Shown here in pieces: positions 37,058 to 45,772 of a stretch of DNA of 64,000 nt; the first letter of the stretch is position 1, and each line of letters opens with the position of its first letter. This DNA is from Denitrovibrio sp. (GTDB lineage: Bacteria > Chrysiogenota > Deferribacteres > Deferribacterales > Geovibrionaceae). The notes beneath the pieces are model-generated. The model worked only from the letters and a program-made list of their open reading frames with translations. It had not been told where the DNA came from and did not search any database. The position numbers were made by a program, and so were the translations under genes. The stretch spans positions 66,486 through 130,485 of the forward strand of contig PKTM01000019.1 of assembly GCA_002869145.1 (NCBI GenBank), written 5' to 3'.

Positions 37058-37611
37058 AAGACTCCCCATTCAAAATGGTGCTGGTGCTAACCATAATAAC
37101 AACAATATCAGCTCTTATTCTTGCATTTGTTTACGCAGGAACTAAGGATCAGATAGCAGAAGCATACAGACAGGACTTTCTGAAAGGACTAAAAGTTGTG
37201 CTTCCGGGGTTTGAAAACGCCCCTGACACTGAGTTCAAAGAGATGAAAGGGTACAAGGTTTACATTGGTAAAAAAGGCGGCGAGGTCTTCGGATATGCTG
37301 TTCGTGCCGTTTCACCGAAGGGCTACTCAGGCGATATAGCAGTTCTGGTGGGAGTGGATACCAAAGGTGATATCCTCGGCATCCAAATCCTTAAACATGC
37401 TGAGACACCGGGACTTGGTAACAAAATTGAGTTCAAAGAGTGGAGAGACACTTTTGTGGGACTTGATAAAAGCGATAATATAGCCGTTAAAAAAGACAAC
37501 GGAATAATAGATGAATTCAGCGGTGCTACAATATCCCCCCGAGCAGTCTGTGAGGCTGTTAACACGGGGCTTGATATTCTCAGCCGTTTTACAGTGGGAG
37601 GTGAGAAATGA
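37054..37611 (+). CDS. rnfG: Rnf complex subunit RnfG
   Basis: A 185-residue subunit with one N-terminal membrane helix (about 8-29) and a periplasmic FMN-binding domain. SGATISP (156-162) is the flavin attachment motif; Thr159 is expected to hold FMN. KHAETPGLGNKI (114-125) is also conserved. The 4-base overlaps with rnfD and rnfE show tight operon packing. Confidence 0.95.
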   Translation: MKDSPFKMVLVLTIITTISALILAFVYAGTKDQIAEAYRQDFLKGLKVVLPGFENAPDTEFKEMKGYKVYIGKKGGEVFGYAVRAVSPKGYSGDIAVLVGVDTKGDILGIQILKHAETPGLGNKIEFKEWRDTFVGLDKSDNIAVKKDNGIIDEFSGATISPRAVCEAVNTGLDILSRFTVGGEK

Positions 37612-38216
37612 AACTTAAAACCTTCACTAGCGGGATTTTTGAAAACAACCCTGTAATGAAGCAGGTGCTCGGACTTTGTCCGGCGCTAGCTGTAACAACA
37701 TCCGCCATAAACGGTATAGCTATGGGGCTTGCCACAACAGCGGTTCTTATCGGTTCCAACACAGTTGTGTCATTGGTAAACAACCTCATCCCTACAAAGG
37801 TCAGGATACCGTCTTATATTGTTATTATAGCCAGTTTTGTGACGGTGGTTGATCTGGTTATGAATGCCTATGTGCATGATCTTCATAAAGTTCTGGGGCT
37901 TTTTATACCGCTTATTGTTGTGAACTGTGTTGTTCTCGGACGTGCGGAGAGCTTTGCTTCAAAAAACGGGCTTTTAGAATCTCTGACAGATGCATTTGGT
38001 ACTGGATTCGGCTTTACGCTGGCGCTGTTTGTACTTGGCGCTGTGAGAGAGGTGCTGGGTAACGGCTCCGTGATGGGTTTTGACCTTTTTGGGTCAGGAT
38101 TCAAACCGTCTATAGTTATGATCCTCCCTCCGGGAGCATTCATTGCTCTGGGCTTTCTTATGGTGGGATATAAATATCTAGATGAACGCAAACGTGTTAA
38201 AAGAGGGGGTGTATAA
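37608..38216 (+). CDS. rnfE: Rnf complex subunit RnfE
   Basis: A 202-residue membrane protein of the RnfA/RnfE/NqrDE family with six hydrophobic segments. It shares the [13 protein letters not shown] opening and [12 protein letters not shown] (about 103-114), where conserved Cys (24 and 104) help hold the membrane Fe-S cluster between RnfA and RnfE. It overlaps RnfG by 4 bases and RnfA by 1. Confidence 0.94.
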   Translation: MKLKTFTSGIFENNPVMKQVLGLCPALAVTTSAINGIAMGLATTAVLIGSNTVVSLVNNLIPTKVRIPSYIVIIASFVTVVDLVMNAYVHDLHKVLGLFIPLIVVNCVVLGRAESFASKNGLLESLTDAFGTGFGFTLALFVLGAVREVLGNGSVMGFDLFGSGFKPSIVMILPPGAFIALGFLMVGYKYLDERKRVKRGGV

Positions 38217-38788
38217 TGGAACTCTTTCTTATATTCGTAGGTGCGGTTTTTGTTAACAACCTAGTGCTTGCACGTTTTCTGGGTATCTGTCCATTTTTTG
38301 GAGTATCTAAAAAAGTAGATACAGCCATAGGTATGAGCCTTGCTGTTACATTTGTAATGGCGGTGGCGGGCATCATTACCTGGATAGTTCAGTATGCTGT
38401 GCTCGATAAATTCGGACTTCAGTTTTTACAGACTATTGTGTTCATTCTGGTTATTGCGTCTCTGGTTCAGTTTGTGGAGATGGTTATAGAGAAGACCTCT
38501 CCAGACCTTTACCAGTCGCTTGGTATATTTTTACCTCTTATAACGACAAACTGCGCAATTTTGGGTGCAGCAATTATAAATATTCAGTCAGGATTCGGTT
38601 TTGTGGAAATGCTTGTTTTCACAATGGGTTCTGCACTTGGTTTCGGACTGGCTCTGGTGCTTTTTGCAGGTATAAGAGAGCGAATTGATCTTTCAGACAT
38701 CCCTTATTATTTCCGTGGGATGCCGATAGCGTTTATTACAGCAGGAATACTTGCACTGGCCTTTATGGGCTTTAGCGGACTGGTATAA
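38216..38788 (+). CDS. rnfA: Rnf complex subunit RnfA
   Basis: A 190-residue membrane protein, paralogous to RnfE but in opposite topology, with six hydrophobic segments. [11 protein letters not shown] (about 22-32) and [10 protein letters not shown] (about 101-110) hold the conserved Cys. Last gene of the tightly packed part; a 178-bp gap separates it from rnfB. Confidence 0.94.
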   Translation: MELFLIFVGAVFVNNLVLARFLGICPFFGVSKKVDTAIGMSLAVTFVMAVAGIITWIVQYAVLDKFGLQFLQTIVFILVIASLVQFVEMVIEKTSPDLYQSLGIFLPLITTNCAILGAAIINIQSGFGFVEMLVFTMGSALGFGLALVLFAGIRERIDLSDIPYYFRGMPIAFITAGILALAFMGFSGLV

Positions 38789-38966
38789 TCAGCTGAAAAA
38801 AATATAAAAGGACACGATTGGTGTTTCCATCGGATCCTAGCTTCGAAATACAGAGCAAACAGGCCTGACTAAGTGTTGGCCAAAGCTCATAAGCATTTGC
38901 CTGAACTTATAGAATAGCGATTGAGTCAGAAATTATAATTTCTGAAAATGAAAAGGTGATTTAATC
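38789..38966 (+). other. 178-bp gap inside the rnf operon with a 20-bp palindrome
   Basis: The other rnf genes overlap, but rnfA and rnfB are 178 bp apart. The gap has no ORF with a good start. It holds a perfect 20-bp palindrome, TCAGAAATTATAATTTCTGA (38926-38945), just upstream of the rnfB ribosome site (AAAGGTGA). It could be an internal operator, a promoter or an mRNA hairpin that sets RnfB level. Confidence 0.55.
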
Positions 38967-39770
38967 ATGATAGCAGCAATAGTGACACTGGCGGCAACAG
39001 GTTTTACCGCTGGACTTGGACTTATGTATGCCTCAAAGAAGTTCAAAGTGGACAAGGATGAGCGCATTGAAAAGATAAATGAGATGCTCCCGGCAGCAAA
39101 TTGCGGTGGATGCGGATATCCCGGATGTATGGCACTTGCAGAAGCCATAGTGAAAGGGAAAGCGTCACCGGATGCCTGCCCTGTAGGAGGCAGTGAGCTT
39201 ACCAACCAAATAGCATCCTTTATGGGGATGGAAGTGAGCACTGGTGTTAAAAAAGTTGCCAGAGTCTGCTGCAATGGCGGCAACGAGAACGGCATAGTTA
39301 AATACGACTACTACGGCCCAAAAGACTGCAACAGCGTAACTCTGCTGGCCGGAGGTTTAAAGGTATGTACATACAGCTGTGTTGGTGAAGGGAGCTGCAT
39401 TAAATCCTGCGCCTTTGATGCCATGTATATGGGTGATGATAATATTCCGCGTATTAGACCAGACAAATGCACATCATGCGGAAAATGTGTAACAGCATGC
39501 CCCAGAAAGCTTATAAAACTCATTGATGAAGATAAACCTTTCATAGTATCCTGTATGTCGAAAGATAAAGGACCGGATGTGAAGAAAGCATGTAAAGTTG
39601 GTTGCATCGGGTGTAAAATGTGCGAGAAGAAATGCCCAGTCGGGGTTATAGATGTGGATAATTTTTTAGCGGTTATAGATCCTTCAGGATGCACCAACTG
39701 CGGTACTTGTGAAGAAGTTTGCCCAACCAACGCAATCAGAAATTTTCACAATATTAAAATAAAGCTTTAA
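38967..39770 (+). CDS. rnfB: Rnf complex subunit RnfB (ferredoxin-type)
   Basis: A 267-residue Fe-S subunit expected to accept electrons from ferredoxin. It has an N-terminal membrane helix (1-20), a CGGCGYPGC cluster (about 48-56) of the Fe-S/corrinoid-like type, then ferredoxin-like 4Fe-4S motifs CTSCGKCVTACP, CIGCKMCEKKCP and CTNCGTCEEVCP. Size is that of clostridial and deltaproteobacterial-type RnfB with extra clusters. AAAGGTGA precedes the ATG. Confidence 0.94.
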   Translation: MIAAIVTLAATGFTAGLGLMYASKKFKVDKDERIEKINEMLPAANCGGCGYPGCMALAEAIVKGKASPDACPVGGSELTNQIASFMGMEVSTGVKKVARVCCNGGNENGIVKYDYYGPKDCNSVTLLAGGLKVCTYSCVGEGSCIKSCAFDAMYMGDDNIPRIRPDKCTSCGKCVTACPRKLIKLIDEDKPFIVSCMSKDKGPDVKKACKVGCIGCKMCEKKCPVGVIDVDNFLAVIDPSGCTNCGTCEEVCPTNAIRNFHNIKIKL

Positions 39771-39941
39771 TTCGACGCAAAAAAGACGATTGATATTATA
39801 CGCCGATTTTTGCTCGGCTAACCGGGATAGTAACAAACTGCCTGAAGCTATATTAATCGTACAATATGTGACTGAAACAAAGGGAGAACCTCATTTGGTC
39901 AAGACCTTTGCGCATAATTATTATGTCTTTGGAGCGTGCTT

Positions 39942-40280
39942 GTGAGTATTCCGGGGAACAAAACGGGTCTTCTTATGGAAGACAAGATAACTCTAATGAA
40001 CAGACTGAGTACCTTTTACCGGATGAGCGAATTCTTCTTCTCTCTGGAAAGGGACATTGTCAGAACTGCCAATGATAACAACATCAACCATGTTGATTTG
40101 ACCACTACAGATAGAAAAGAACGTCAGTACAAGATGGCTGCTGAAAAAATAAAAGAGATCTGCGACCGCTTAAAACTTTTGGAAGCCGACAGTGCAGATA
40201 CGGACAATATCTCTCACCGCAAAGAACTTCTGAAGAAAAAACTTATCAAACTTACAAAAAATATCGACGAAATAAGCTGA
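39942..40280 (+). CDS. Small helical protein, function unknown
   Basis: A 112-residue, mostly helical, charged protein that I do not recognise. GTG 39942 is chosen because GGAG lies 7 bases upstream; GTG 39936 lies 1 base from it. It has no signal peptide or membrane segment, and about 25% Lys/Arg. It is separated from rnfB by 170 bp, so it may not belong to the Rnf unit. Its length and coiled-coil-like pattern (KMAAEKIKEICDRLKLLE) recall flagellar export chaperones, but that is only a resemblance. Confidence 0.55.
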   Translation: MSIPGNKTGLLMEDKITLMNRLSTFYRMSEFFFSLERDIVRTANDNNINHVDLTTTDRKERQYKMAAEKIKEICDRLKLLEADSADTDNISHRKELLKKKLIKLTKNIDEIS

Positions 40281-40345
40281 ACACAGTCAAAAGAGTTGAC
40301 CGCTTAAATATCCTTCAATAAAATAAGTGTATACCGGAGGATATG

Positions 40346-40960
40346 ATGAAAAAGTACATTATGCTCTTTATTCTTACTACATTTCTTATAAGCTGCGGAG
40401 GCGCAAAAACCTCTGTGGGAATAAACAAAACAAATATGTCAAAAGCTTTTGACCCTGCACGCATAAACAGTGTTGCTATTGTTGATTTTGAAAAAAACAA
40501 CAGACTGAATTATGACTCGGCAATTATTGCTGATAAATTCACTGCAGAGCTGGTTGGAAGTGAGATATTTTCACTGATGGATAGAAACGATATAAAGAAG
40601 ATTATGTACGAAGTTGGTTTTCAGCAGAAATCATCGCTCTCCGGTATATTAAACGATGCTACACTCCAGCGCCTTTCTGCTATGGGCGCAGACAGTATTC
40701 TCACCGGAAATCTTGTATCTTTTCGTCAGGAAGAGCGTAACGGGCTTATTGTCCAGTCCGAGGCTCACCTTATAGCTAAACTTCTTAGGATAGAATCAGG
40801 GGAAGTGGTCTGGTCAGCGGAGATGCAGAAACGTTCACGGATGAATAAAGGTGAGGACGCAGAGCCTGCAGAGGTTCTACTTTCTGATATCATAGAAAAA
40901 ATGTGCAAACCTCTTAATTCTGAAGGGACAATAACTAAGCTGCTCAAGAAAATAAATTAG
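40346..40960 (+). CDS. Lipoprotein of CsgG/FlgO-like type
   Basis: A 204-residue lipoprotein: signal peptide with lipobox LISC (Cys17). The mature part resembles the CsgG-like nucleotide-free fold of periplasmic/outer-membrane proteins: a VAIVDFE strand near 47, then LMDRNDIKKIMYEVGFQQ and GADSILTGNLVSF. Such proteins form or help secretion pores or peptidoglycan/outer-membrane assembly. ATG 40346 has GGAGG 5 bases upstream; ATG 40343 is too close. Terminator-like hairpins follow. The family is likely, role unknown. Confidence 0.7.
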   Translation: MKKYIMLFILTTFLISCGGAKTSVGINKTNMSKAFDPARINSVAIVDFEKNNRLNYDSAIIADKFTAELVGSEIFSLMDRNDIKKIMYEVGFQQKSSLSGILNDATLQRLSAMGADSILTGNLVSFRQEERNGLIVQSEAHLIAKLLRIESGEVVWSAEMQKRSRMNKGEDAEPAEVLLSDIIEKMCKPLNSEGTITKLLKKIN

Positions 40961-40999
40961 CAGGCAAGTTAGTTAATAAAGCTATTTTTTATCTTTACT

Positions 41000-41055
41000 C
41001 TCCAGAACTATCAGAACCCTTGAACTGTTGAATGATTCGTCTGGATCATAAAAAA
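41000..41055. repeat. Duplicated copy of the cbiE 3' end (copy A)
   Basis: 56 bases identical to 41186-41241, the 3' end of cbiE. On the minus strand it continues, in the cbiE frame, as VLESKDKK and a stop. It is probably the original tail of the gene; see copy B. Confidence 0.9.
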
Positions 41056-41153
41056 CTAATAACCAGCATAAAATCCTCGTCCTGAGAATTTTATGTAAAA
41101 GCCCCACATGAACAAGTACCTGTGTCGCTTCCACTCCGCTGTAACGCTCCGTG

Positions 41154-41182
41154 AGGCACATCCTGTGCCTTCAGATTTTTTT
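41154..41182 (+). terminator. Hairpin plus T-run, terminator on plus strand
   Basis: AGGCACA (41154-41160) pairs with TGTGCCT (41164-41170) over a 3-base loop; TTTTTTT follows at 41176-41182. It could end the transcript of the CsgG-like lipoprotein. It overlaps the stop of the convergent cbiE gene and lies inside the 130-bp inserted stretch, so it may be part of a repeat element. Confidence 0.7.
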
Positions 41183-41779
41183 CTGCTCCAGAACTATCAG
41201 AACCCTTGAACTGTTGAATGATTCGTCTGGATCATAAAAAATCTGTTCGGTCTCAAGGCTGATGTCTTTCATAACAGTTATGTCGAAACTGTTTTTCAGA
41301 TCAGGGTTATCCTTCAGTATCTGCTCTGGTGTGTTTTTGCGGTCGCAAAGCAGTATTGTGTCTCTGGTAATGTCAGAAAGATCATTCTCTTCCTGTTTAA
41401 CTGAGCGGAAACCGAAGTCCTGCCATGAGTTCTTTATCTTTGCGAATCCTGCCGATACACTGCTTACACCAGGCACAACATCAACATTGTCTCGTCCGAA
41501 ACGCTGAATGATGAATTTTGCCAGAGAGAAAAAACCTGCATCACCGGAAACAAGCACGCCTATTTTTTTGTCTGGATTTTGCTCAATGTATTCTATGGTG
41601 CCCGTTCTCATTCTGTCTGGGCTTATGGTCTTTTTATCTGGGGCGAAAGTTTCAAGTGCTTCACGGAAGCCTATTATAACGTCCTGCTCGTCTATGGCCT
41701 TCTGACCTCGCAGGGTTATCAGGTCTTTAGCTCCTGGCCCCACGGAAATGATTGTTATATGATATCTTTCGTTACTCAT
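41171..41779 (-). CDS. cbiE: Cobalt-precorrin-7 (C5)-methyltransferase CbiE
   Basis: A 202-residue SAM-dependent methyltransferase of anaerobic cobalamin synthesis. It opens with ITIISVGPGAKDLIT (8-22) and has VSGDAGFFSLA (about 78-88), as in CbiE/CobL-N. No CbiT partner is fused or adjacent, so the C15 methylation/decarboxylation enzyme must be elsewhere. Last residues (QKKI) differ from those coded by the duplicated tail (SKDKK), so its original end was changed by an insertion. It stands alone, but makes B12 used by the mutase and NrdJ in this window. Confidence 0.85.
   Translation of the reverse strand: MSNERYHITIISVGPGAKDLITLRGQKAIDEQDVIIGFREALETFAPDKKTISPDRMRTGTIEYIEQNPDKKIGVLVSGDAGFFSLAKFIIQRFGRDNVDVVPGVSSVSAGFAKIKNSWQDFGFRSVKQEENDLSDITRDTILLCDRKNTPEQILKDNPDLKNSFDITVMKDISLETEQIFYDPDESFNSSRVLIVLEQKKI
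41186..41241. repeat. Duplicated copy of the cbiE 3' end (copy B, in gene)
   Basis: 56 bases identical to 41000-41055, 186 bp away. The copies flank a 130-bp stretch with two hairpins (CATAAAAT...ATTTTATG at 41067-41095 and the terminator-like AGGCACA...TGTGCCT). The gene now ends VLEQKKI instead of VLESKDKK. Confidence 0.9.
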
Positions 41780-41831
41780 AACCTAATACTACAATAATTT
41801 TTTTATGATGTGAACAGCAGAAAAGAATGTA

Positions 41832-43616
41832 TTATTTTGCATATCCTTTAATCATTAGCTTTGCGTTTTCTCGGGAGGTTTCGCTTCTCAGAGCCTTTTT
41901 AAAAGTAGTTTCCACAAGCTCAGGTGCAGTTTCTTTATGATCAGAGAGAAGAAGGATAGCTGAATGTCTGACTGAAGGCAGCCCTGAAGAGAGCAGCTGG
42001 TTTGCAACTGCTTGAAGCTCATTTTGTCCCAATTCATTTTTGTTCAGGCTTTTTAATATAGAAATGCTTACGTTGGGGATGTTCTCTTTAGCCAGTTGTT
42101 CAGCAAGTGCTGTTTTAGCTGTGTCACCTGGGATTTTTTCAAGTGCATCTGCTGTTGCAATTCTTACAGTAAATTTTTCACTGGAGAAATTAGAAGCAAT
42201 GGCTGAGGCATTTTCTACGTTTTTAGTATTACCCAGTGAGAGTATCAATACCCCTCTAACGTATTCATCTGAGTACTGTTCGAGGAGTCTTATTAGTTTT
42301 TCGTTTATCTCTTCTGCTTCCTGCGGATAATCTGCTGATATATTTTCGATAATAACACCTGCTGCCAAGATGGAAGTGCTTCCTATATCTCTCTGAATAC
42401 CTACCTGTCCGAATTTATCAGTTCCGCTAAGCAGAAATTCCAAAACAGAATCTGTTGGAGGCATATTAAGCTGACTGAATGCCATAACAGCCTGAAATCT
42501 TACATTATCATCGAGACCATCATTTTCTGCGACACTAAGCAGTAGTCTCTGAGCTTTTTCAGTACCAAGAGTTCCGAGACTGGACAAAAGTATCGAGACA
42601 GTATTAGCAGGAACATTAGGGTTATTAATAATATCCATAACTTCATCAAGCTGATTTTCATTTGCTGAAAGATATTCCGTTAGGGTGCTTATATATAACT
42701 TTTTACTGTTTAAGAGATAATCAGAAAGCTCTTTGCTGTTAGTTCTTTCAGAAGTTGAGTGTTTTGGCTCAGTTTCTTCTTTTGCGCTTATTCTGATTAT
42801 TTTTTCCGGTTTTTTTGCAGGCAAAGGGATAATCGAAATATCTGATACCTTTTCAATGTCCCATGCAGGAGACTTTGCCACAGCACCACTCAGTTTCTGA
42901 AGATTAATATCTGTTTTTACCTCTGTCATGTAAAAAGGCTTATCGTCGATTATCAGGTGTTCAGAGCCTTTTAGCTCATTAAGCCATCCGGATGTGTCTT
43001 TCACAGCATTGTGCCTTGACTGAATAATTTTTACTGTGGGAGTGTCAATATTGTCAGATTCTAAGTCTATATATTTTACTTTTGATTTTGTGATATTTTG
43101 ACCTTTTATTTCGTAGTGAGCGGTGAATGGACCGAGATTGTCACTGCTTTTTCTTGAGTACTCTTTCATGCCTGCGGTGCTTAAGATTGTTTCAAGCGGG
43201 TGAATGAGCGCCTTTAGCAGATAAGCTGTTTCCTCATCCAGCCCTTCGGGCGTATTAAAACTGATAATCTTGCCATATTTTTCCATCTTCACAGAGAAAG
43301 GAAGAGACAAATATTTTTCTATTTCAGGATTAATATCATACTTGATTTTTTCCGGAGAGAAAGATATCGCCAGAGTGACATCTTCTGATGTGTCGAGCAC
43401 TTTCGTGCTGAGCACTCCTGATATCTCTGTATCAAGGTTTTTAAAAGAATCTTCATTCCCGTAGCGGATCACGGAATGCATTTCGTAGCTATAAGAAGTT
43501 CTATCACCCTTATGAAAGACGAAGCCTTTGGGTTCTTTTGTATAAAGCAGCAGGTATGCTGCTAAGAGAATACCTGCTGCTGTCATTATAATTAACGTGG
43601 TCTTTTTAGTTGGCAC
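41832..43616 (-). CDS. Membrane-anchored HEAT-repeat protein
   Basis: A 594-residue protein. Residues 6-25 form an N-terminal membrane anchor or signal. Residues about 30-260 are beta-rich (SYEMHSVIRY, VTLAISFSPE). Residues about 320-594 form repeated helical pairs of HEAT type (for example NVRFQAVMAFSQLN and GVLILSLGNTKNVEN). The order of a beta-rich N-terminal domain followed by a helical superhelix is that of vitellogenin/MTP-type lipid transfer proteins. I cannot show homology. Its start overlaps by 1 base the stop of the large lipoprotein gene, so both are co-transcribed and probably act together outside the cytoplasm. Confidence 0.6.
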   Translation of the reverse strand: MPTKKTTLIIMTAAGILLAAYLLLYTKEPKGFVFHKGDRTSYSYEMHSVIRYGNEDSFKNLDTEISGVLSTKVLDTSEDVTLAISFSPEKIKYDINPEIEKYLSLPFSVKMEKYGKIISFNTPEGLDEETAYLLKALIHPLETILSTAGMKEYSRKSSDNLGPFTAHYEIKGQNITKSKVKYIDLESDNIDTPTVKIIQSRHNAVKDTSGWLNELKGSEHLIIDDKPFYMTEVKTDINLQKLSGAVAKSPAWDIEKVSDISIIPLPAKKPEKIIRISAKEETEPKHSTSERTNSKELSDYLLNSKKLYISTLTEYLSANENQLDEVMDIINNPNVPANTVSILLSSLGTLGTEKAQRLLLSVAENDGLDDNVRFQAVMAFSQLNMPPTDSVLEFLLSGTDKFGQVGIQRDIGSTSILAAGVIIENISADYPQEAEEINEKLIRLLEQYSDEYVRGVLILSLGNTKNVENASAIASNFSSEKFTVRIATADALEKIPGDTAKTALAEQLAKENIPNVSISILKSLNKNELGQNELQAVANQLLSSGLPSVRHSAILLLSDHKETAPELVETTFKKALRSETSRENAKLMIKGYAK

Positions 43617-45487
43617 TATAGACTTCCGTGATCTGAAAAAAGAGTATAGGTGTGATCCAGAAGTGTGGGTGTATTATATATCCACCATGTTTTGCCATGT
43701 TTCCCCCAACGAGCAAAAAGACCGAGCTTGCCGGATATAGCCTTAAGATGGTCGGAGACTCCGACATTGTATCCGCCACCTGATATAAGCTCATTGGCAT
43801 ATTCTACATCCAGTGTGGCTGTGGCTGTGAGTGTATTGTCGAAAATCAAAAAATCGCTGGTTACACCGAACTCGCCTATACCGATGCTAGGACCGCCTGA
43901 AACCACAATATCAAACTGGGTATTTGGTAATTTGCTGTTTGTTACTCCTGCTGAAGTAGAACTGTATGATAAAGTTACATTGGATTCAATTTTGCCATCT
44001 GCCGTTGCGTGTATTCTAATTGGAACGACACCTGCATAATATGTTTTACTGGCAATCTCTTTTGACTTGTTCCAACTTTTGCTGAAAGAAATTGCGTGGT
44101 ATGTTCTCCAGTACTCATTGAAGCTGTAGAGGTCTGCATCAAAAAACTCTATATCCGTACTAACCCCTGAAAAGGTTGGGTCATATGCAGTTGAAACAGT
44201 GATATGAGCAGATGTGAGCTCTATACTTTTTCCAAAAACCACTATATGACCATAAAACCCTGTGGAGTACTCAGCACCTGAGCTATAAGACTGAGTATTG
44301 AAGCCTCCTCCTGTTTGACCCTTGTTTATGTATTTATATGTAGCATATACGCTTGGTTTGATTTTTATATTATCATTACCGATATCAAAGCTTTTTGATT
44401 CGTACTCATACTCTACCGCAGTAGCATATGACCCGTTAGGGAAACGATATCTGCTTTCGGCAGTTGCATCTGCTACATCACCTGATTCATCTACGGCATC
44501 TGGTGTCATAGGGTAAAGGCTCAGGTTAAAGTGATAGCTATCATCATCATCTTCCGGAACCCCTGCAATAGTGATCTTTTTTCTTGCCAGAAAGTGAGTA
44601 GCATACTCAAGAGAATCAGCAAAATCATTAAGATTACCAGTGTATTCATCATATATTTCCTGATACTGAGCTGCAGATATATTAGCAAGGATAACTACAT
44701 GCTGAGAGTATGCCCCTTCGTCATATCCAGGAAATGTTATGTCTATATGGTCAGAATATGCCTGCTCGGAGTTGTTCCAAACATCAACAGGCATCCATGT
44801 TGTACCGTCATCTATACTTAACTCAAAAGAGAGCTCTATGTCTCCTTCCGGAAGGGGACCTTCTATCTCCACAGTCGCATTTGCATTGATATCGTGGGCA
44901 GGGATCATCCCCTGTCTGATTTCATCAATATGGTCAACATCAAGCTCAGCATGAAGATCGCTTATATCTTTATCGTCGCTTAAATCTACAACTATTGTGT
45001 CCTCTACTAGCTCGATATGGGTTATCTTTACATTACTGACATCATTTAGAGAGTTATCCACGCGGTAAGGTGTTGCGCTGATGAAGTCTGCGGTATCGTC
45101 AGGCATCTCTTCTATATGCCCTTTGAGGTAGTAGTCTCCAGTAGGGATATCTTTTGAAATCTTCACATCAAAGTTTGCTGATGTAATATGTTCAGAACTT
45201 AGGTGTTCATGATATTCAGTTTCCAGATAGTAAAGCTCTGAAGGATCATCAGCATTCTCCAGATAGAAGCTTACAGTCCATTCCTCTACAGATAAATCTG
45301 CTTCCACTTCATAGTTTAGCTCTGCGGTTCTTGATGAATAGAGAGTAGAGTCAGTGAACTCTGCGCTGACAATTCTTTCCGTGCTGTCGCCGCTTGAGGA
45401 ACCTCCGCTAGAGGAACCGCCGCAGGAGATCAGCAAAATATTTACAATAAAAAGTATTATTAGCCTAAACGCTGATTTAGTTTTCAT
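43616..45487 (-). CDS. Large secreted lipoprotein, function unknown
   Basis: A 623-residue lipoprotein: signal peptide with lipobox LISC (Cys22), followed by a Gly/Ser linker (GGSSSGGSSSG). The mature part has Ig-like beta domains at about 40-230 (TGDYYLKGHIE, LPEGDIELSFELS). The C-terminal half (about 330-623) is rich in Tyr, Ser and Thr and beta-strand-like, with YSTGFYGHIVVFGKSIEL. ATG 45487 has GGGGG 5 bases upstream; TTG 45499 overlaps it. Co-transcribed with the HEAT-repeat gene (1-base overlap). No family recognised; exported surface protein or lipid-handling partner is a guess. Confidence 0.65.
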   Translation of the reverse strand: MKTKSAFRLIILFIVNILLISCGGSSSGGSSSGDSTERIVSAEFTDSTLYSSRTAELNYEVEADLSVEEWTVSFYLENADDPSELYYLETEYHEHLSSEHITSANFDVKISKDIPTGDYYLKGHIEEMPDDTADFISATPYRVDNSLNDVSNVKITHIELVEDTIVVDLSDDKDISDLHAELDVDHIDEIRQGMIPAHDINANATVEIEGPLPEGDIELSFELSIDDGTTWMPVDVWNNSEQAYSDHIDITFPGYDEGAYSQHVVILANISAAQYQEIYDEYTGNLNDFADSLEYATHFLARKKITIAGVPEDDDDSYHFNLSLYPMTPDAVDESGDVADATAESRYRFPNGSYATAVEYEYESKSFDIGNDNIKIKPSVYATYKYINKGQTGGGFNTQSYSSGAEYSTGFYGHIVVFGKSIELTSAHITVSTAYDPTFSGVSTDIEFFDADLYSFNEYWRTYHAISFSKSWNKSKEIASKTYYAGVVPIRIHATADGKIESNVTLSYSSTSAGVTNSKLPNTQFDIVVSGGPSIGIGEFGVTSDFLIFDNTLTATATLDVEYANELISGGGYNVGVSDHLKAISGKLGLFARWGKHGKTWWIYNTPTLLDHTYTLFSDHGSL

Positions 45488-45618
45488 AAAAGCCCCCAAT
45501 AGATATTACATAATGTTAACAAGGATGCGTTTATGTTGCAAATATAGCTGAGCATTTGCTCTTTTAGCTTGAATTAGTGAGTCATATTTCTTTTTGCATG
45601 ATAGGTATATATAAAAAG

Positions 45619-45647
45619 TTGTAGAAATAATGATTAAATAGTATAAT
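45619..45647 (+). promoter_or_regulatory. Candidate promoter for the pyrF operon
   Basis: TTGTAG (45619-45624) and a perfect TATAAT (45642-45647) are 17 bp apart, about 125 bp ahead of pyrF. The leader of about 120 bases is long enough for regulation, but no clear attenuator is seen. Confidence 0.5.
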
Positions 45648-45772
45648 TACAGACATAGAGGAGTTTTTTTCCATAAAAAAGTTTAAAAATAGATTTTTTG
45701 AACCAGTATTATTTACAAATGGTTTCTTGAAAAAAGTGGAAAATCTGCTAAAGTCTTTCGGGGAGAAAAGCT

